A stretch of 55,315 bases of DNA from an uncultured Caryophanales bacterium. Its GTDB lineage: Bacteria > Bacillota_I > Bacilli_A > RFN20 > CAG-826. Under the pieces are notes generated by a model. That model was not told the origin of the DNA and searched no databases. It saw only the letters and a program-made list of their open reading frames with translations. The position numbers and the translations under genes were made by a program. This document shows positions 42,135 to 52,249 of the stretch, piece by piece. The stretch is from positions 1-55,315 of the forward strand of contig CABQKC010000013.1 of NCBI GenBank assembly GCA_902464635.1, in the 5' to 3' direction. The stretch's first letter is position 1. The number at the start of each line of letters is the position of its first letter.

Positions 42135-43268
42135 TTATAAATCAGTAGCCAAAGAGAAATCCCCGTCTTTGATGATATTTAGTTTCCTAAAGGCAAGGTC
42201 GACTAGGAATACTAGTAGAATTGGGGCTAATATACATATACCTATTATATATAAGACCATAACATAGGAGTAAGAGGTCGAGGAGAGGAAGTTTAAAGGC
42301 CCAACTAATCCAGAAGTACCCATACCCGCCCCAACAGACAAACTAGATCCAAATTCAGCAGGGATATCATTAATTGGGAATAGCATGGCAAAAGGTCCTA
42401 ATATAGCAGAGACTATAATCGTAGGCAGCCATATCAATGGTTTTCTTACGATATTCTTGAATTGAAGCATGCTTGTACCTAATCCAATTGCTAAGCATGT
42501 CCAGATGGAATTATCTTTTTTGGATTGGATAGCAAATCCAACCATCTGGGTGCAACATCCAATTAAAGCAGCTGCCGAGGCTAAAGGAGATATGCCGCCT
42601 ATATTAATTGCAACGCAAATAGCAACTGAAGATATCGGGGCAGTCAAGGCCATGCCTACTAGCATCGATACCAATATACACATAAAGAAGGATATGACTA
42701 TATTAGAGAAACATAACCTGATTAATTCCCCTATTCCTATAGTTATATAATGGATTGGAGTTGCTAAGAGGAAAGAATATAACATAGCGCTACCTACCCC
42801 TAGTAAAGGAATAAGTATCAAATCTACCGGGGTCTTTTTTCTCATTACTAGCTTTATTACTAGTAAGGCTAATAAAGTAGATACATAGCAAGATAATGGG
42901 TCTTTTATTAAAGCTACTTCTCCAGTTGAGAAAGAGAAGGCATAATTACCAATCGCACCAGCTGATAAAATGGCAATAACTGCAACGCCACTTCTTTTTT
43001 TGGCTAAGGCGACACCTACCCCAATGCCAGCCCCCATCAATATTCCTTTTAACGGGGCAGTCCAACTAGATATTGCCCCCATCATTGGGATCTTTGCGAA
43101 TAAATCGAATATAGTCCCGATAATAAGAGTGCCAAATAAACCGATGGCCATCCCATTAGAAGTGACCATGATGTTATTTTTTATATATTTAAGGGCTTTT
43201 AGTAATTTTTCTTTAAATGTTGGTTTTTCCTTGTTGTCATTAGAATTTAATATAGTCGTCTCGTCCAT
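42135..43268 (-). CDS. PfoR-like PTS EIIC-type membrane protein
   Basis: 377 residues with about nine to ten membrane helices rich in Gly, Ala and Ile. The sequence pattern (GAGMGTSGLVGPLNFL, IGCCTQMVGFAIQSKKDNSIW) fits the PTS_EIIC_2/PfoR group of membrane proteins, related to sugar-transport EIIC domains but usually without EIIA/EIIB partners. Substrate unknown. The start codon overlaps the stop of the aminopeptidase gene (TAATG). Last gene of its operon. Confidence 0.7.
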   Translation of the reverse strand: MDETTILNSNDNKEKPTFKEKLLKALKYIKNNIMVTSNGMAIGLFGTLIIGTIFDLFAKIPMMGAISSWTAPLKGILMGAGIGVGVALAKKRSGVAVIAILSAGAIGNYAFSFSTGEVALIKDPLSCYVSTLLALLVIKLVMRKKTPVDLILIPLLGVGSAMLYSFLLATPIHYITIGIGELIRLCFSNIVISFFMCILVSMLVGMALTAPISSVAICVAINIGGISPLASAAALIGCCTQMVGFAIQSKKDNSIWTCLAIGLGTSMLQFKNIVRKPLIWLPTIIVSAILGPFAMLFPINDIPAEFGSSLSVGAGMGTSGLVGPLNFLSSTSYSYVMVLYIIGICILAPILLVFLVDLAFRKLNIIKDGDFSLATDL

Positions 43269-44530
43269 TATTGCTTACCTAATTTATAAAATGATTCGAT
43301 TTCATCGATTTCTTTCAAGATGGAGGAAGATAATACTTCCGCTCCAGTCGAAGTGATTAATAAATCATCTTCGATTCTTATCCCTATTCCTTTTTCTTTT
43401 ATATATAACCCAGGTTCATCCGAAATTATATTACCTTCTTCTAGAGGTAAATCCCTATCACTTAAATCATGGGTATCTAGTCCAATATGATGGGAAACGG
43501 AATGGAAATAATATTTAGATATATCTTCCTTATTGCTAATTATTCCTTTTTCAAGGCATTCAGATGCAAGATATTCTTTTGCTAATTCATTCAATTCTTT
43601 TAATGTAACTCCAGGCTTAGCAAATTTAGCGACCGCCTTATTCGCGCCCAATACAATTTCATATACCATTTTCTGGTATTCATTGAATTTGCCACCTACT
43701 GGGATAGTCCTAGAAATATCAGCGCAGTAATAATTGTGTTTAGCACCTAGATCCATCAATAATAATTCACCAGTTTTGCATATTCCCTGTGGATTTGGGT
43801 AATGGAGGGTAGTCGCATTGACTCCGCTTGCCATAATGGTATTAAACGATTCCCCTTGATATCCGTTATCGTCATTGATGGCTTTTAAGAAAGTGGATAC
43901 TAGTTCATATTCTTTCGCCCCACCTCTAGTCTCGGCCATAACAAGTTTTATCCCTTGACGGGTAGTTTCAATCGCCTTGACGAATTCGCAGACTTCATAT
44001 TTGGATTTAACCATCCTAAGTCTAGTGATGATTGGATTAAATTCCTTAAAGGCCAAACTTGGATAAGACAAAGATAATGTCTTTATAAATCCATCGACAA
44101 ATAAAGCTGGTCCAATCTTTAATTCAGGATCGGAATCGAAATATATATTCTTGATTGGATAATTCTCATCTTTTATCAATGATTCTAGCCTTGGTTGGAA
44201 AGAAGGGCTAATCAAGACATTATTGATAGAAGAAATCTCTTTGGCTTCTTCTATTGTTAATTTCTTTCCATACCATTTCTCTTTGTTTTCATCATAGCTA
44301 GAAATAAACAATATGGCTTTTTCTTCTCCTTCAGTCTTGACTAATAAAAGGATAGAATTTTCCTGTTCTATACCAGTTAGGTAATAGAAATTCCTATTAA
44401 CCTCAAATTTATAATCCTCATCCAAGGACATTATCTTTGGTTCGCCAGAAAATAAAATAGCGACGCTATTAGGCTCCATTCCCTTTAAAAACCTTAGTCT
44501 TCTGGAATTAAGTTCATCTTTTGGAATCAT
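43268..44530 (-). CDS. pepP: Xaa-Pro aminopeptidase (M24B)
   Basis: About 420 residues from ATG 44530. N-terminal creatinase-like domain, then the pita-bread metallopeptidase: metal ligands in LLMDLGAKHNYYCADISRTIPVGG (two Asp), SHHIGLDTHD (His), DEPGLYIKEKGIG (Glu) and IRIEDDLLIT (Glu). Removes N-terminal residues next to proline. The chosen ATG has GGAGGT about 6 nt upstream; the 12-residue extension lacks that support. Confidence 0.93.
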   Translation of the reverse strand: MIPKDELNSRRLRFLKGMEPNSVAILFSGEPKIMSLDEDYKFEVNRNFYYLTGIEQENSILLLVKTEGEEKAILFISSYDENKEKWYGKKLTIEEAKEISSINNVLISPSFQPRLESLIKDENYPIKNIYFDSDPELKIGPALFVDGFIKTLSLSYPSLAFKEFNPIITRLRMVKSKYEVCEFVKAIETTRQGIKLVMAETRGGAKEYELVSTFLKAINDDNGYQGESFNTIMASGVNATTLHYPNPQGICKTGELLLMDLGAKHNYYCADISRTIPVGGKFNEYQKMVYEIVLGANKAVAKFAKPGVTLKELNELAKEYLASECLEKGIISNKEDISKYYFHSVSHHIGLDTHDLSDRDLPLEEGNIISDEPGLYIKEKGIGIRIEDDLLITSTGAEVLSSSILKEIDEIESFYKLGKQ

Positions 44531-44572
44531 AACTACCTCCACAATGGATATTCTATCCCTTTTCAAATCTAT

Positions 44573-45181
44573 TTAGGATAGATGTTTACTCTCAATTAAC
44601 TTATCCCCTTCTTCTAGAAGAAGATAAGCATCAACAAAAGAAGATAGAAGTGAATCTATTTCTTCTTTTTTGGCATATATAGAGAATATGACATTCATCT
44701 GATAGGAAATATCTTTGATGCATATATGTTTTGATTTAGCTAACCTAGAAATAGAAGAGAAAATATCATAAGGAGTAGAGATAATTACATAATGGGTCTC
44801 TTCTTTTGTTATGAAACTAGCTTTTTTATAAGCTTCTTCTAAAGATAAAAGGAAATAGGAACGAAGCCTTCCTACTCCTAAATCTTTGCCCCCGTAATAT
44901 CTAGTTACAATTACTCCTACATTATCCATATCATTTCTAGTCAAGAAGTCTAGCATTGGTTTACCTGCAGTAGATGAAGGTTCCCCATCATCACTGCACC
45001 TGACTTCATTATTAATGATATAGGCATAAGGAATATGTTTAGCCTTATGATGTTCCTTGCTAATTTGTTCTAGCTTACTTTTAAATTCGCCCAAAGAATC
45101 GCAAGGAAAAAGGAAACATTTAAATATAGAACCAAGGCAACTAGACTCGCCTTGTACTTCTTCTTTTAGATAGTTCTTCAT
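44573..45181 (-). CDS. yigZ: IMPACT/YigZ-family protein
   Basis: 202 residues. The N-terminal UPF0029 domain shows SSCLGSIFKCFLFPC, KHIPYAYIIN, SDDGEPSSTAGKPMLDFL and VIVTRYYGGKDLGVGRL, the IMPACT signature; the C-terminal part is the small ferredoxin-like domain. Eukaryotic IMPACT regulates Gcn2; the bacterial role is unclear. Its start overlaps the stop of the giant gene upstream (ATGA), so they are co-translated. Confidence 0.9.
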   Translation of the reverse strand: MKNYLKEEVQGESSCLGSIFKCFLFPCDSLGEFKSKLEQISKEHHKAKHIPYAYIINNEVRCSDDGEPSSTAGKPMLDFLTRNDMDNVGVIVTRYYGGKDLGVGRLRSYFLLSLEEAYKKASFITKEETHYVIISTPYDIFSSISRLAKSKHICIKDISYQMNVIFSIYAKKEEIDSLLSSFVDAYLLLEEGDKLIESKHLS

Positions 45182-48100
45182 GATGCAGAGATAATGGATG
45201 CAACGCTAAAATACATGAATACTTGATTAGAATAGGTATTTATGTAATTGGTATCACCTTTTATGTCAAACATATCGTTTGTATTAGCGACATAGATACC
45301 TTTACCAGCAAGTATGTCATATAAAGAGCCTAGATAAACTAGATCGACATAATGCCTATTTTCATTATTTATATCCCCTAAATAGGTGACAGTCTTATTG
45401 GAATTGACCAAATCAAATAATAGATTAATCATTTTGGACAAGCCATCTAAGACATTAGAATCTTTAAGTTGGGCGTAATCGCCTTCTTTGAACGAAGTGA
45501 AGGTTGTAGAAGATATGAACGAAGATCTAGCCGCTAATGGATTGGATAAAGAGCCACCACCTAACGCATATCTATTGATATTAGCAACATTAAGTTCCAT
45601 ATAATGGTCTAATTGACCTGCAAGCAATTCTTTTCCTAGATTCGAATCATAATTATTGAAGTCTTTTAGATAATTTATGATATTTACATCTTTTAATGTT
45701 GGATCAGTAGCATTGCCTTTAGCAATTGCACCTAAAACACCGTTATAAGTAGCAAACGTAGCAGAATCGGCTGCTGTGGAAGCAGTATCTAGATAAGCCT
45801 GGAAGATTGAAGAGGAGAATATTTGCTCATCAAAGAACTTTGCTTCATTAGCCATATTAGACTTGCCAAATATTTCAGTAATCTTTTCCGATTTTTTATA
45901 CTTGTTAGCACCGTCAAAATTCGAAGCCAAAGAAACTGGTACTTTGGTTTCATTAAAGTCAACCGTCACTTCTAATATATTATTGAATACTAGCCCCCTG
46001 CTAGCAAATGTAGTCTTAGTAGCATCTCCCCCTACCTTGACACTAGTTCCATCGAAATTAAATTCGTCAGAATAGATGGTTGAATCCTTCAATAAATCGA
46101 ATATCCCTTTTGTTGAATGGCCTTCGTGCCTAAAGTCACGGAAGTCTTTATTCCTAGTAGTATCAATTGTGCTTTTGGCATTAAAATCGAAATATTTATG
46201 GCTTGCAGGATCGTACATGTCTTTTAATAAAGAGCCAATCGCAGCGATGTCTTTCTTGGCAAGTTGCTCTCTAGTTAACGAATATATGGCCGTATCGAAA
46301 TAAACATGAACATTAGATATTACGCCACCCTCTACACCTTCTAATGTAAATGGATTACGTAAATCTTTGGTAATAACCTCGTATTTATTAGAACCTAAAT
46401 CATTAACGGTTAATACAGGATTCAATTCCTCACCAGTTATGAACTTAACTGAATACTTACCATTACTAGAATCGAAAGTAATCCTATTGATGGATGGGGT
46501 ATTTTCTTCTAGATAGTAATCAGAGAAATCATAAGAAGTAGAATTTAGCATATCGAATTCAATAATAGATTTATCATTAAGACCGGTGTTTTCTAATAAA
46601 TCAGATAAGGTATCAGATAAAGCATCTTCGACAATGGCTAGTCCATTCATATCATGAAATAAATCGGTTATTTTTTCCGGTTCAAGGGTTTTTAAGGTAT
46701 CTTTGCTTATATCGATAGGACCATTGCTAGATGAACCGGTTTTCTTCAATAATTGGTGCCTATTCGCATCATAGATAAGCCCATATTCCTTTGTTCCATC
46801 ATATCCATAAGTTAAATGGTTGATCTCATCCATCCAACTACCTGTAAAGGAAACAATCCTATCATGTAATTTATTTTTATATGTATAGGTCGGATTTGTA
46901 CCAATAGAATCTAGGTATTTAGCCCCATCTGAAGAAATAGAGAAAGCTTTTTCAGCAAGTCCACTATTGTCGTAGATATAATAAACAAGTTGTTCAAACA
47001 CAGTTAAATCATCTTTTAAAGTACCACTAGTTCCTTTGTTTAGGCAATCCCCATTATTATGGAATACATATGATTCGGAGAAATCATACATCAAAGATCT
47101 CAATAACAATGGATCTAGATTTTCTAATGTTTTCGATGCATTTGCTAAAGCAGTTTTGTTATCTCTAATCAAAGGCAATATCGAACAAATTAAGTCTAAT
47201 TCACCCGCCCATTCTTCGTTGGATAAGCCAGGATTTGATGAAGTTTTATACTTAACAAAGCAATTGGCCCTGGCTAAATTAATTCCAGGGATTTTATATG
47301 TATCGCCCTTAAATAACTCATACATCGCATTTGGAATGACGTCTTGATAGAAAGGACATTCATTCAAGACTTTAAATAAAGCGGAAAGACCTTCACTAGA
47401 AACGTTGTCGAAATCGATTGTATTGTCTATCTTAAAAATGTCTTTTTCATCTGCGTTTAATAAGCCTGAATAGAATTTGGACAATTCATCTAGTTTTTTA
47501 TCTGATTCAATGAAATTGCCACTATCATATTTGTTTTTAAAACAATTTTTCACTAGTTTTATAACTTTATCATTAATAGAAGTATAACTAGCATCGCCTG
47601 GATTGGCGGAATTCCAAAGATAATCGTGAAGTGAATCAGTATCAACAAACTTTGCCATGACAGCTTGGAAACAAGTCATTTTGTTTTCATCAAATAATTT
47701 GACAACGTCAAGTCTGCCATACGGACTCGTGTATTCATAATATATAGTGCCAGTCTTGTCTTCTTCTTTAACACCTTCCTTAGAATTAAATACTCCAGTT
47801 TTAGACATGGCTTTTAACCCTTTAGTCAAATGGGTTGGATCAATTGATTTTAAGTTATTCCCGTCTAAACCATCGCAGTATGAAAGATTGTAGAACAAAT
47901 CTACTAGATTAGAGATTTCGCCTTCGCTATAAGGAACATAAGGCTTAAATGTTCCGGTAGATTTATCTCCTTCTTCAGTGTAATAAGGTTCAGCGGCCCA
48001 AAGGAAATCGTTTTTGAAAGCGCGATTGCCTACGATATGGTTTACATTGAAATGCTGTCCATCAGGTCCAACTCTAAATAGGATGGTTTCAATCTTATTT

Positions 48101-51100
48101 GGCAATGCATAACCTAATAATTTTGAATTACTAATTTCCGCTAACAACTTTTCTAAATTATCCCTATTTGCCAATTTTTCTTTATTATCATATCCAAAGA
48201 ATTCACTTGGACTAGAAAGAAGGGAAGTATTTATATTCGTTCCATCTAGCATTGGAGAATCTTGAAGACCTTTCAATATATTGCAAATAGATTCAATTTC
48301 TTTGTCCCAAGAAGTAACACCAACTCCATTAACAATAGAAACCTTGGTCAAAGTAGTATGGCGATTGATAGGTTCATCTAAACCGTTCTTCTTAGTAAGA
48401 GCAGGAACTTCATCATTTTTGCTTGCTTCGAGATTAGGATAGTAACTTAAATCATATAAAGTCGATTTATCAATTAAAGTTAATATTAAATCACCAAATA
48501 AAGTTCCTTCATTTTCATCGCTAGATGCCACTACACTAGCAGAACTAACACCTAGAATTTTTGAATCTTTTATCTCATCTAATAATGGTTTAAGGAAGAA
48601 TTCAACGGAGATGGAATCAATATTTAATTTAGATAAATCCATACTCCCGTCTTTAATTAATCCAGAATCATATACTAAAGATAAGATATGCATGACATTA
48701 GTTACTTCATCTTCTTTATCTTTGGGTGTAGTAGATTCCTCATAGAAGAAGTCGCAGTTAACCTTGCTAAAATGGATTCCGCCTGCAGAAGGTAAATTAC
48801 TTATCGCCTTATTCATCCCGTTATATAGAAGTACCCTTCCTAAAGTAGATGAAGAAGCAATGTTCTTTAATATCTTCTCCAATTTAATTCTTGATAAATC
48901 AGAAGTTAGATCAGTAAGGGAATCCAAGCCACCTAAAGAAGAGATACCTTTTAAGACATCGCAAATCTTATTTAGTTCGTCATTAATAAATCCATCTTTA
49001 TTATTCTTATATTGTAATAAGGATTCTTTAAATACCGTTGTAGCTTCTTCTTTGCTTAAAGTATTTAAGTCAGCACCCTTATCAGCAAAATATTCTAAAG
49101 AGGTTTTATCTAAAGAATTGATTATTTTGTTATAAAGGAATTCGGGGAATATATATTCTCCTTCGTGGACGAATATTCCTGAACCTGCTAAAGCTTTTAA
49201 CATTTCGGTTAATAATTCCCCACTAGAGAAGAAATCTAGACTAGATAAATCTAATCCCTTGCTAGCTAGATTGATAATATTTTGTATAGCCTTGCCTTCT
49301 TCTTTCCAGCTAGTGACATTCTCAAAAGATACGTTTCCTCTATCTTCACCTAGGATTGTATTCAATCCATCATCAAGAACATTGCTTAACATCTTTTTCA
49401 TTAAGCTAGATTCATCAATCTTAGAGAATGTGCTTTCGATATTTAATTTAGATAATGTATTGATTGAAGAAGAATAAGATGAGCCTAGTTCGCTTAAAGA
49501 AGAAGCGACCCCACTTTCAGCAAGTTCGATTAATACATCTACCATTGCATCTATTTCGTTATCTAAGGAACCATTACTATCTTTCGCGTTCTTTATATCT
49601 TCGGCAGTAAATAGATTTTCCTTAAATCCTTTTGTTAGGTTATTGATAAAATCTGCGATAGATTCGCTAGATACCCCAGGATCATCTTCTTCTGTAGATG
49701 GGGCGAATAATAATTTAGAACTGCATACAGTCTTTAATAATAATTTCATCTCATCCCCATTGTTCTTTAAGAATTCCATGATGGAATCTAAGGAAGAGAA
49801 TGAACCGCTAGAAGCTAATCTAATTAGATTTGGACAATCCCCAACTAATCTAATAATCTTACCGACTTCACTACCTAATGAAGATAGCCTTGTATTAATT
49901 CCACTTGGGAAGAATTCATTTAAGGATTCATTATTTGATAATAAAGAATCAACATAAGAAGGGATTAATTCTTTTACAATGAGGGAATTATCAATATTGG
50001 ATAATCCAGTTGCCAAGGCATCTACTAAATCTGAATCAATTGAATATAGCTTTCCAGCTGGATCGAAATTAATTCCAGGCATATGGTCGATATCTTTAAT
50101 AAAGGCTTTTCCAGATGTCGTCTTAGCAAAATCTTTTATGACAGAGAATATCGAATTGAATTCGTTTTTGAAGTTACCTCTTATTGATTTATTGTTACTT
50201 GTATCAATTAAACTAGATTGGGCACCACTTAAATCAATACCTTCAAGGGATCCTTTTAAAGAATTTTCTAGCATCGGGACTATTTCAGGAAGGGCATTAG
50301 ATAATAAAGAAGAATCTAATAGGCATTTATTAGATGAAGTAGAAACGCCATTTCCATCAACTTTAGTTACATCACCGATTATTGGGTCAGTTACTTTATC
50401 GATATTATCGATTAGGAAATTGCTAATCTTTTTGGAGAATTGATCACTAATTAAAGAAGCAGCACCCCCACTTGCATTCTTTCTATTTGAAGTAGAAGTT
50501 TCAATTCTACCAAAGCAATCAAATACTTCTTTCATCTCTACTGGATTTATTTGGACTAAGAAATAAAAAGAATCATAGACAATCTTTAATTCATTCATCC
50601 AGGAGAATGAAGCAAAGGAAGAATAATCTATATTGCCCTCATTATTTTTCGGCATGAAATCAACTAGTTGGATAGTAGAAGGATCAGCATCTTTCTTATT
50701 CTCACCCTTTTGGCATAATGAATACATTAATCCAGCGATTAGGTGTCTACTTAATTCAGTATCGGCAAAATCAATGGCTTCATTAAATGCAGCTTTATTT
50801 GATTCGTTATCAAACATATCGAATAAATAAGATAAATCGAATATAGGAGTCTTGCTTTCTTCTTCTACTAGAACTTGGAATAAATCAGCATCTACTAATT
50901 TAGTATAAATAGATGCTAGATTCTTTAATTCCTTGCTCCAATCAACATTAGATTGGCTTAGATAATTAACTGTATCTTCTCCTAATATGGATTTAGTTTG
51001 TTCCATATTAGTTAATATAGTAATTACAACTGGAAGAGCTACCTTAACTAAATCCATATCGGCTAGATAAGTCAAAACAGTCGGGATTGAACTACTTGCA

Positions 51101-52029
51101 AAGAATAGCCTCCAGGATAATTCTTGTCCACCTACTAAAGAAAGAAAACCAGAATTAACTAAAGTAGAAGCTAGATTAGCAGCACTCCCCACTTCTTTTA
51201 CTAAGGAAGTTGAATAATCTTCGACTTTAGTTTCGGTTAAAAAATTTAATAACTGGGTATCTAGGCTTTGCTTGCCATCTTGTTTAGCATAAGAAAAGAA
51301 GACATTGCTAAATACTGAATTCTTATAAGATTCAAGGACCCCATAAACTAAAGAAGCATATTCATTCTTGTCGGCTTCCTTTTTGTCTAAATCGGCGTTA
51401 TATGCCATCGAATTGACGAGTCCTGTTAAAGGAGTCAAAAACATAGTAAGGGCAATTCCACCGACAACTAGTTCTTCAAAAGCAGATACTAGCCTTAAAC
51501 TCTTTTTCTTTCTTTTATCTTTAGGAGTAATCCTTTTAAAGGCAATATGCCACATTAAGAAGATAAATAATAAACCTAAGGTAAATATCAATATTGCGTC
51601 TATTAATATAAGAACTAATTTAATAACTGAATATGATAAGGCAGTTGAATATGAAACGATGTCTTTTGGAGAGGCGGCATATCCACTTGCCTTAAAGAAT
51701 TGGACAAAGAAATCCTGTATAGTCGGCTGGAGGGTAGTTACTTCAAAGGTAAAGGTAATATCTCCAGAGGTTACAGTCTGAGGAGAGCCGATAAATGATA
51801 TGTCTATTGACCCGATTAGATTAGCAATTGGATTTAAAGTCAATAAGGCAACCGTGACTAATATCAAGATGAATATTAGATTATAAGTCCCTCTTTTCCA
51901 TCCTCTTAATAGGCCTCTAAGGAAGCATAAGGCCAATATGACCAAAATAGATGCAAATAATACGGTACAAGTGATGTTGACTATATTGCTAATCTGTTCA
52001 ACATCCATAAGCAGATTTAGATAATTCAT
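45178..52029 (-). CDS. Giant 2283-residue membrane-anchored protein with a CvpA-like N-terminus
   Basis: The N-terminus has four predicted membrane helices (about 15-38, 45-68, 130-165, 188-212). The RGLLRGWKRGTYN segment between the first two and AFEELVVGGIAL before the last recall CvpA-family proteins. The remaining 2070 residues are Ser-, Asn-, Leu- and Asp-rich, without enzyme motifs or cysteine clusters. They read as degenerate repeats of 150-250 residues built around an 'L..lL..l..S.llg..lp..i' helix pair, for example near residues 1055, 1145, 1285 and 1545. No signal peptide or C-terminal anchor. First gene of an operon with yigZ, pepP and the EIIC-like gene. Orientation of the large domain is uncertain; function unknown. 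Confidence 0.85.
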   Translation of the reverse strand: MNYLNLLMDVEQISNIVNITCTVLFASILVILALCFLRGLLRGWKRGTYNLIFILILVTVALLTLNPIANLIGSIDISFIGSPQTVTSGDITFTFEVTTLQPTIQDFFVQFFKASGYAASPKDIVSYSTALSYSVIKLVLILIDAILIFTLGLLFIFLMWHIAFKRITPKDKRKKKSLRLVSAFEELVVGGIALTMFLTPLTGLVNSMAYNADLDKKEADKNEYASLVYGVLESYKNSVFSNVFFSYAKQDGKQSLDTQLLNFLTETKVEDYSTSLVKEVGSAANLASTLVNSGFLSLVGGQELSWRLFFASSSIPTVLTYLADMDLVKVALPVVITILTNMEQTKSILGEDTVNYLSQSNVDWSKELKNLASIYTKLVDADLFQVLVEEESKTPIFDLSYLFDMFDNESNKAAFNEAIDFADTELSRHLIAGLMYSLCQKGENKKDADPSTIQLVDFMPKNNEGNIDYSSFASFSWMNELKIVYDSFYFLVQINPVEMKEVFDCFGRIETSTSNRKNASGGAASLISDQFSKKISNFLIDNIDKVTDPIIGDVTKVDGNGVSTSSNKCLLDSSLLSNALPEIVPMLENSLKGSLEGIDLSGAQSSLIDTSNNKSIRGNFKNEFNSIFSVIKDFAKTTSGKAFIKDIDHMPGINFDPAGKLYSIDSDLVDALATGLSNIDNSLIVKELIPSYVDSLLSNNESLNEFFPSGINTRLSSLGSEVGKIIRLVGDCPNLIRLASSGSFSSLDSIMEFLKNNGDEMKLLLKTVCSSKLLFAPSTEEDDPGVSSESIADFINNLTKGFKENLFTAEDIKNAKDSNGSLDNEIDAMVDVLIELAESGVASSLSELGSSYSSSINTLSKLNIESTFSKIDESSLMKKMLSNVLDDGLNTILGEDRGNVSFENVTSWKEEGKAIQNIINLASKGLDLSSLDFFSSGELLTEMLKALAGSGIFVHEGEYIFPEFLYNKIINSLDKTSLEYFADKGADLNTLSKEEATTVFKESLLQYKNNKDGFINDELNKICDVLKGISSLGGLDSLTDLTSDLSRIKLEKILKNIASSSTLGRVLLYNGMNKAISNLPSAGGIHFSKVNCDFFYEESTTPKDKEDEVTNVMHILSLVYDSGLIKDGSMDLSKLNIDSISVEFFLKPLLDEIKDSKILGVSSASVVASSDENEGTLFGDLILTLIDKSTLYDLSYYPNLEASKNDEVPALTKKNGLDEPINRHTTLTKVSIVNGVGVTSWDKEIESICNILKGLQDSPMLDGTNINTSLLSSPSEFFGYDNKEKLANRDNLEKLLAEISNSKLLGYALPNKIETILFRVGPDGQHFNVNHIVGNRAFKNDFLWAAEPYYTEEGDKSTGTFKPYVPYSEGEISNLVDLFYNLSYCDGLDGNNLKSIDPTHLTKGLKAMSKTGVFNSKEGVKEEDKTGTIYYEYTSPYGRLDVVKLFDENKMTCFQAVMAKFVDTDSLHDYLWNSANPGDASYTSINDKVIKLVKNCFKNKYDSGNFIESDKKLDELSKFYSGLLNADEKDIFKIDNTIDFDNVSSEGLSALFKVLNECPFYQDVIPNAMYELFKGDTYKIPGINLARANCFVKYKTSSNPGLSNEEWAGELDLICSILPLIRDNKTALANASKTLENLDPLLLRSLMYDFSESYVFHNNGDCLNKGTSGTLKDDLTVFEQLVYYIYDNSGLAEKAFSISSDGAKYLDSIGTNPTYTYKNKLHDRIVSFTGSWMDEINHLTYGYDGTKEYGLIYDANRHQLLKKTGSSSNGPIDISKDTLKTLEPEKITDLFHDMNGLAIVEDALSDTLSDLLENTGLNDKSIIEFDMLNSTSYDFSDYYLEENTPSINRITFDSSNGKYSVKFITGEELNPVLTVNDLGSNKYEVITKDLRNPFTLEGVEGGVISNVHVYFDTAIYSLTREQLAKKDIAAIGSLLKDMYDPASHKYFDFNAKSTIDTTRNKDFRDFRHEGHSTKGIFDLLKDSTIYSDEFNFDGTSVKVGGDATKTTFASRGLVFNNILEVTVDFNETKVPVSLASNFDGANKYKKSEKITEIFGKSNMANEAKFFDEQIFSSSIFQAYLDTASTAADSATFATYNGVLGAIAKGNATDPTLKDVNIINYLKDFNNYDSNLGKELLAGQLDHYMELNVANINRYALGGGSLSNPLAARSSFISSTTFTSFKEGDYAQLKDSNVLDGLSKMINLLFDLVNSNKTVTYLGDINNENRHYVDLVYLGSLYDILAGKGIYVANTNDMFDIKGDTNYINTYSNQVFMYFSVASIISAS

Positions 52030-52213
52030 AATTTTTACCAGCTGATTTAATTTAATTTTACTATTCTTCCATTAAGGAAGAAAACATTTAATTTAGATAC
52101 AAAACCTTAAATCTATATCCAAGTAAAGAAAACATTTTAGGCATGTATGTCTATTTTGGGTCAAGAAAGAGGAAAAACAATAGGAAAATTAATGAATATA
52201 TTAATAACTTCCC

Positions 52214-52242
52214 TTGTTTTATTCTTGATTAGAAAATAAGAT
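52214..52242 (+). promoter_or_regulatory. Promoter of the CPBP-TraX-thioredoxin operon, leaderless geometry
   Basis: TTGTTT (52214-52219), exactly 17 bp, TAAGAT (52237-52242), then 7 nt to the ATG at 52250. No Shine-Dalgarno. This is the clearest two-box example of the leaderless arrangement in the window. Confidence 0.65.
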
Positions 52243-52249
52243 TAACTCC

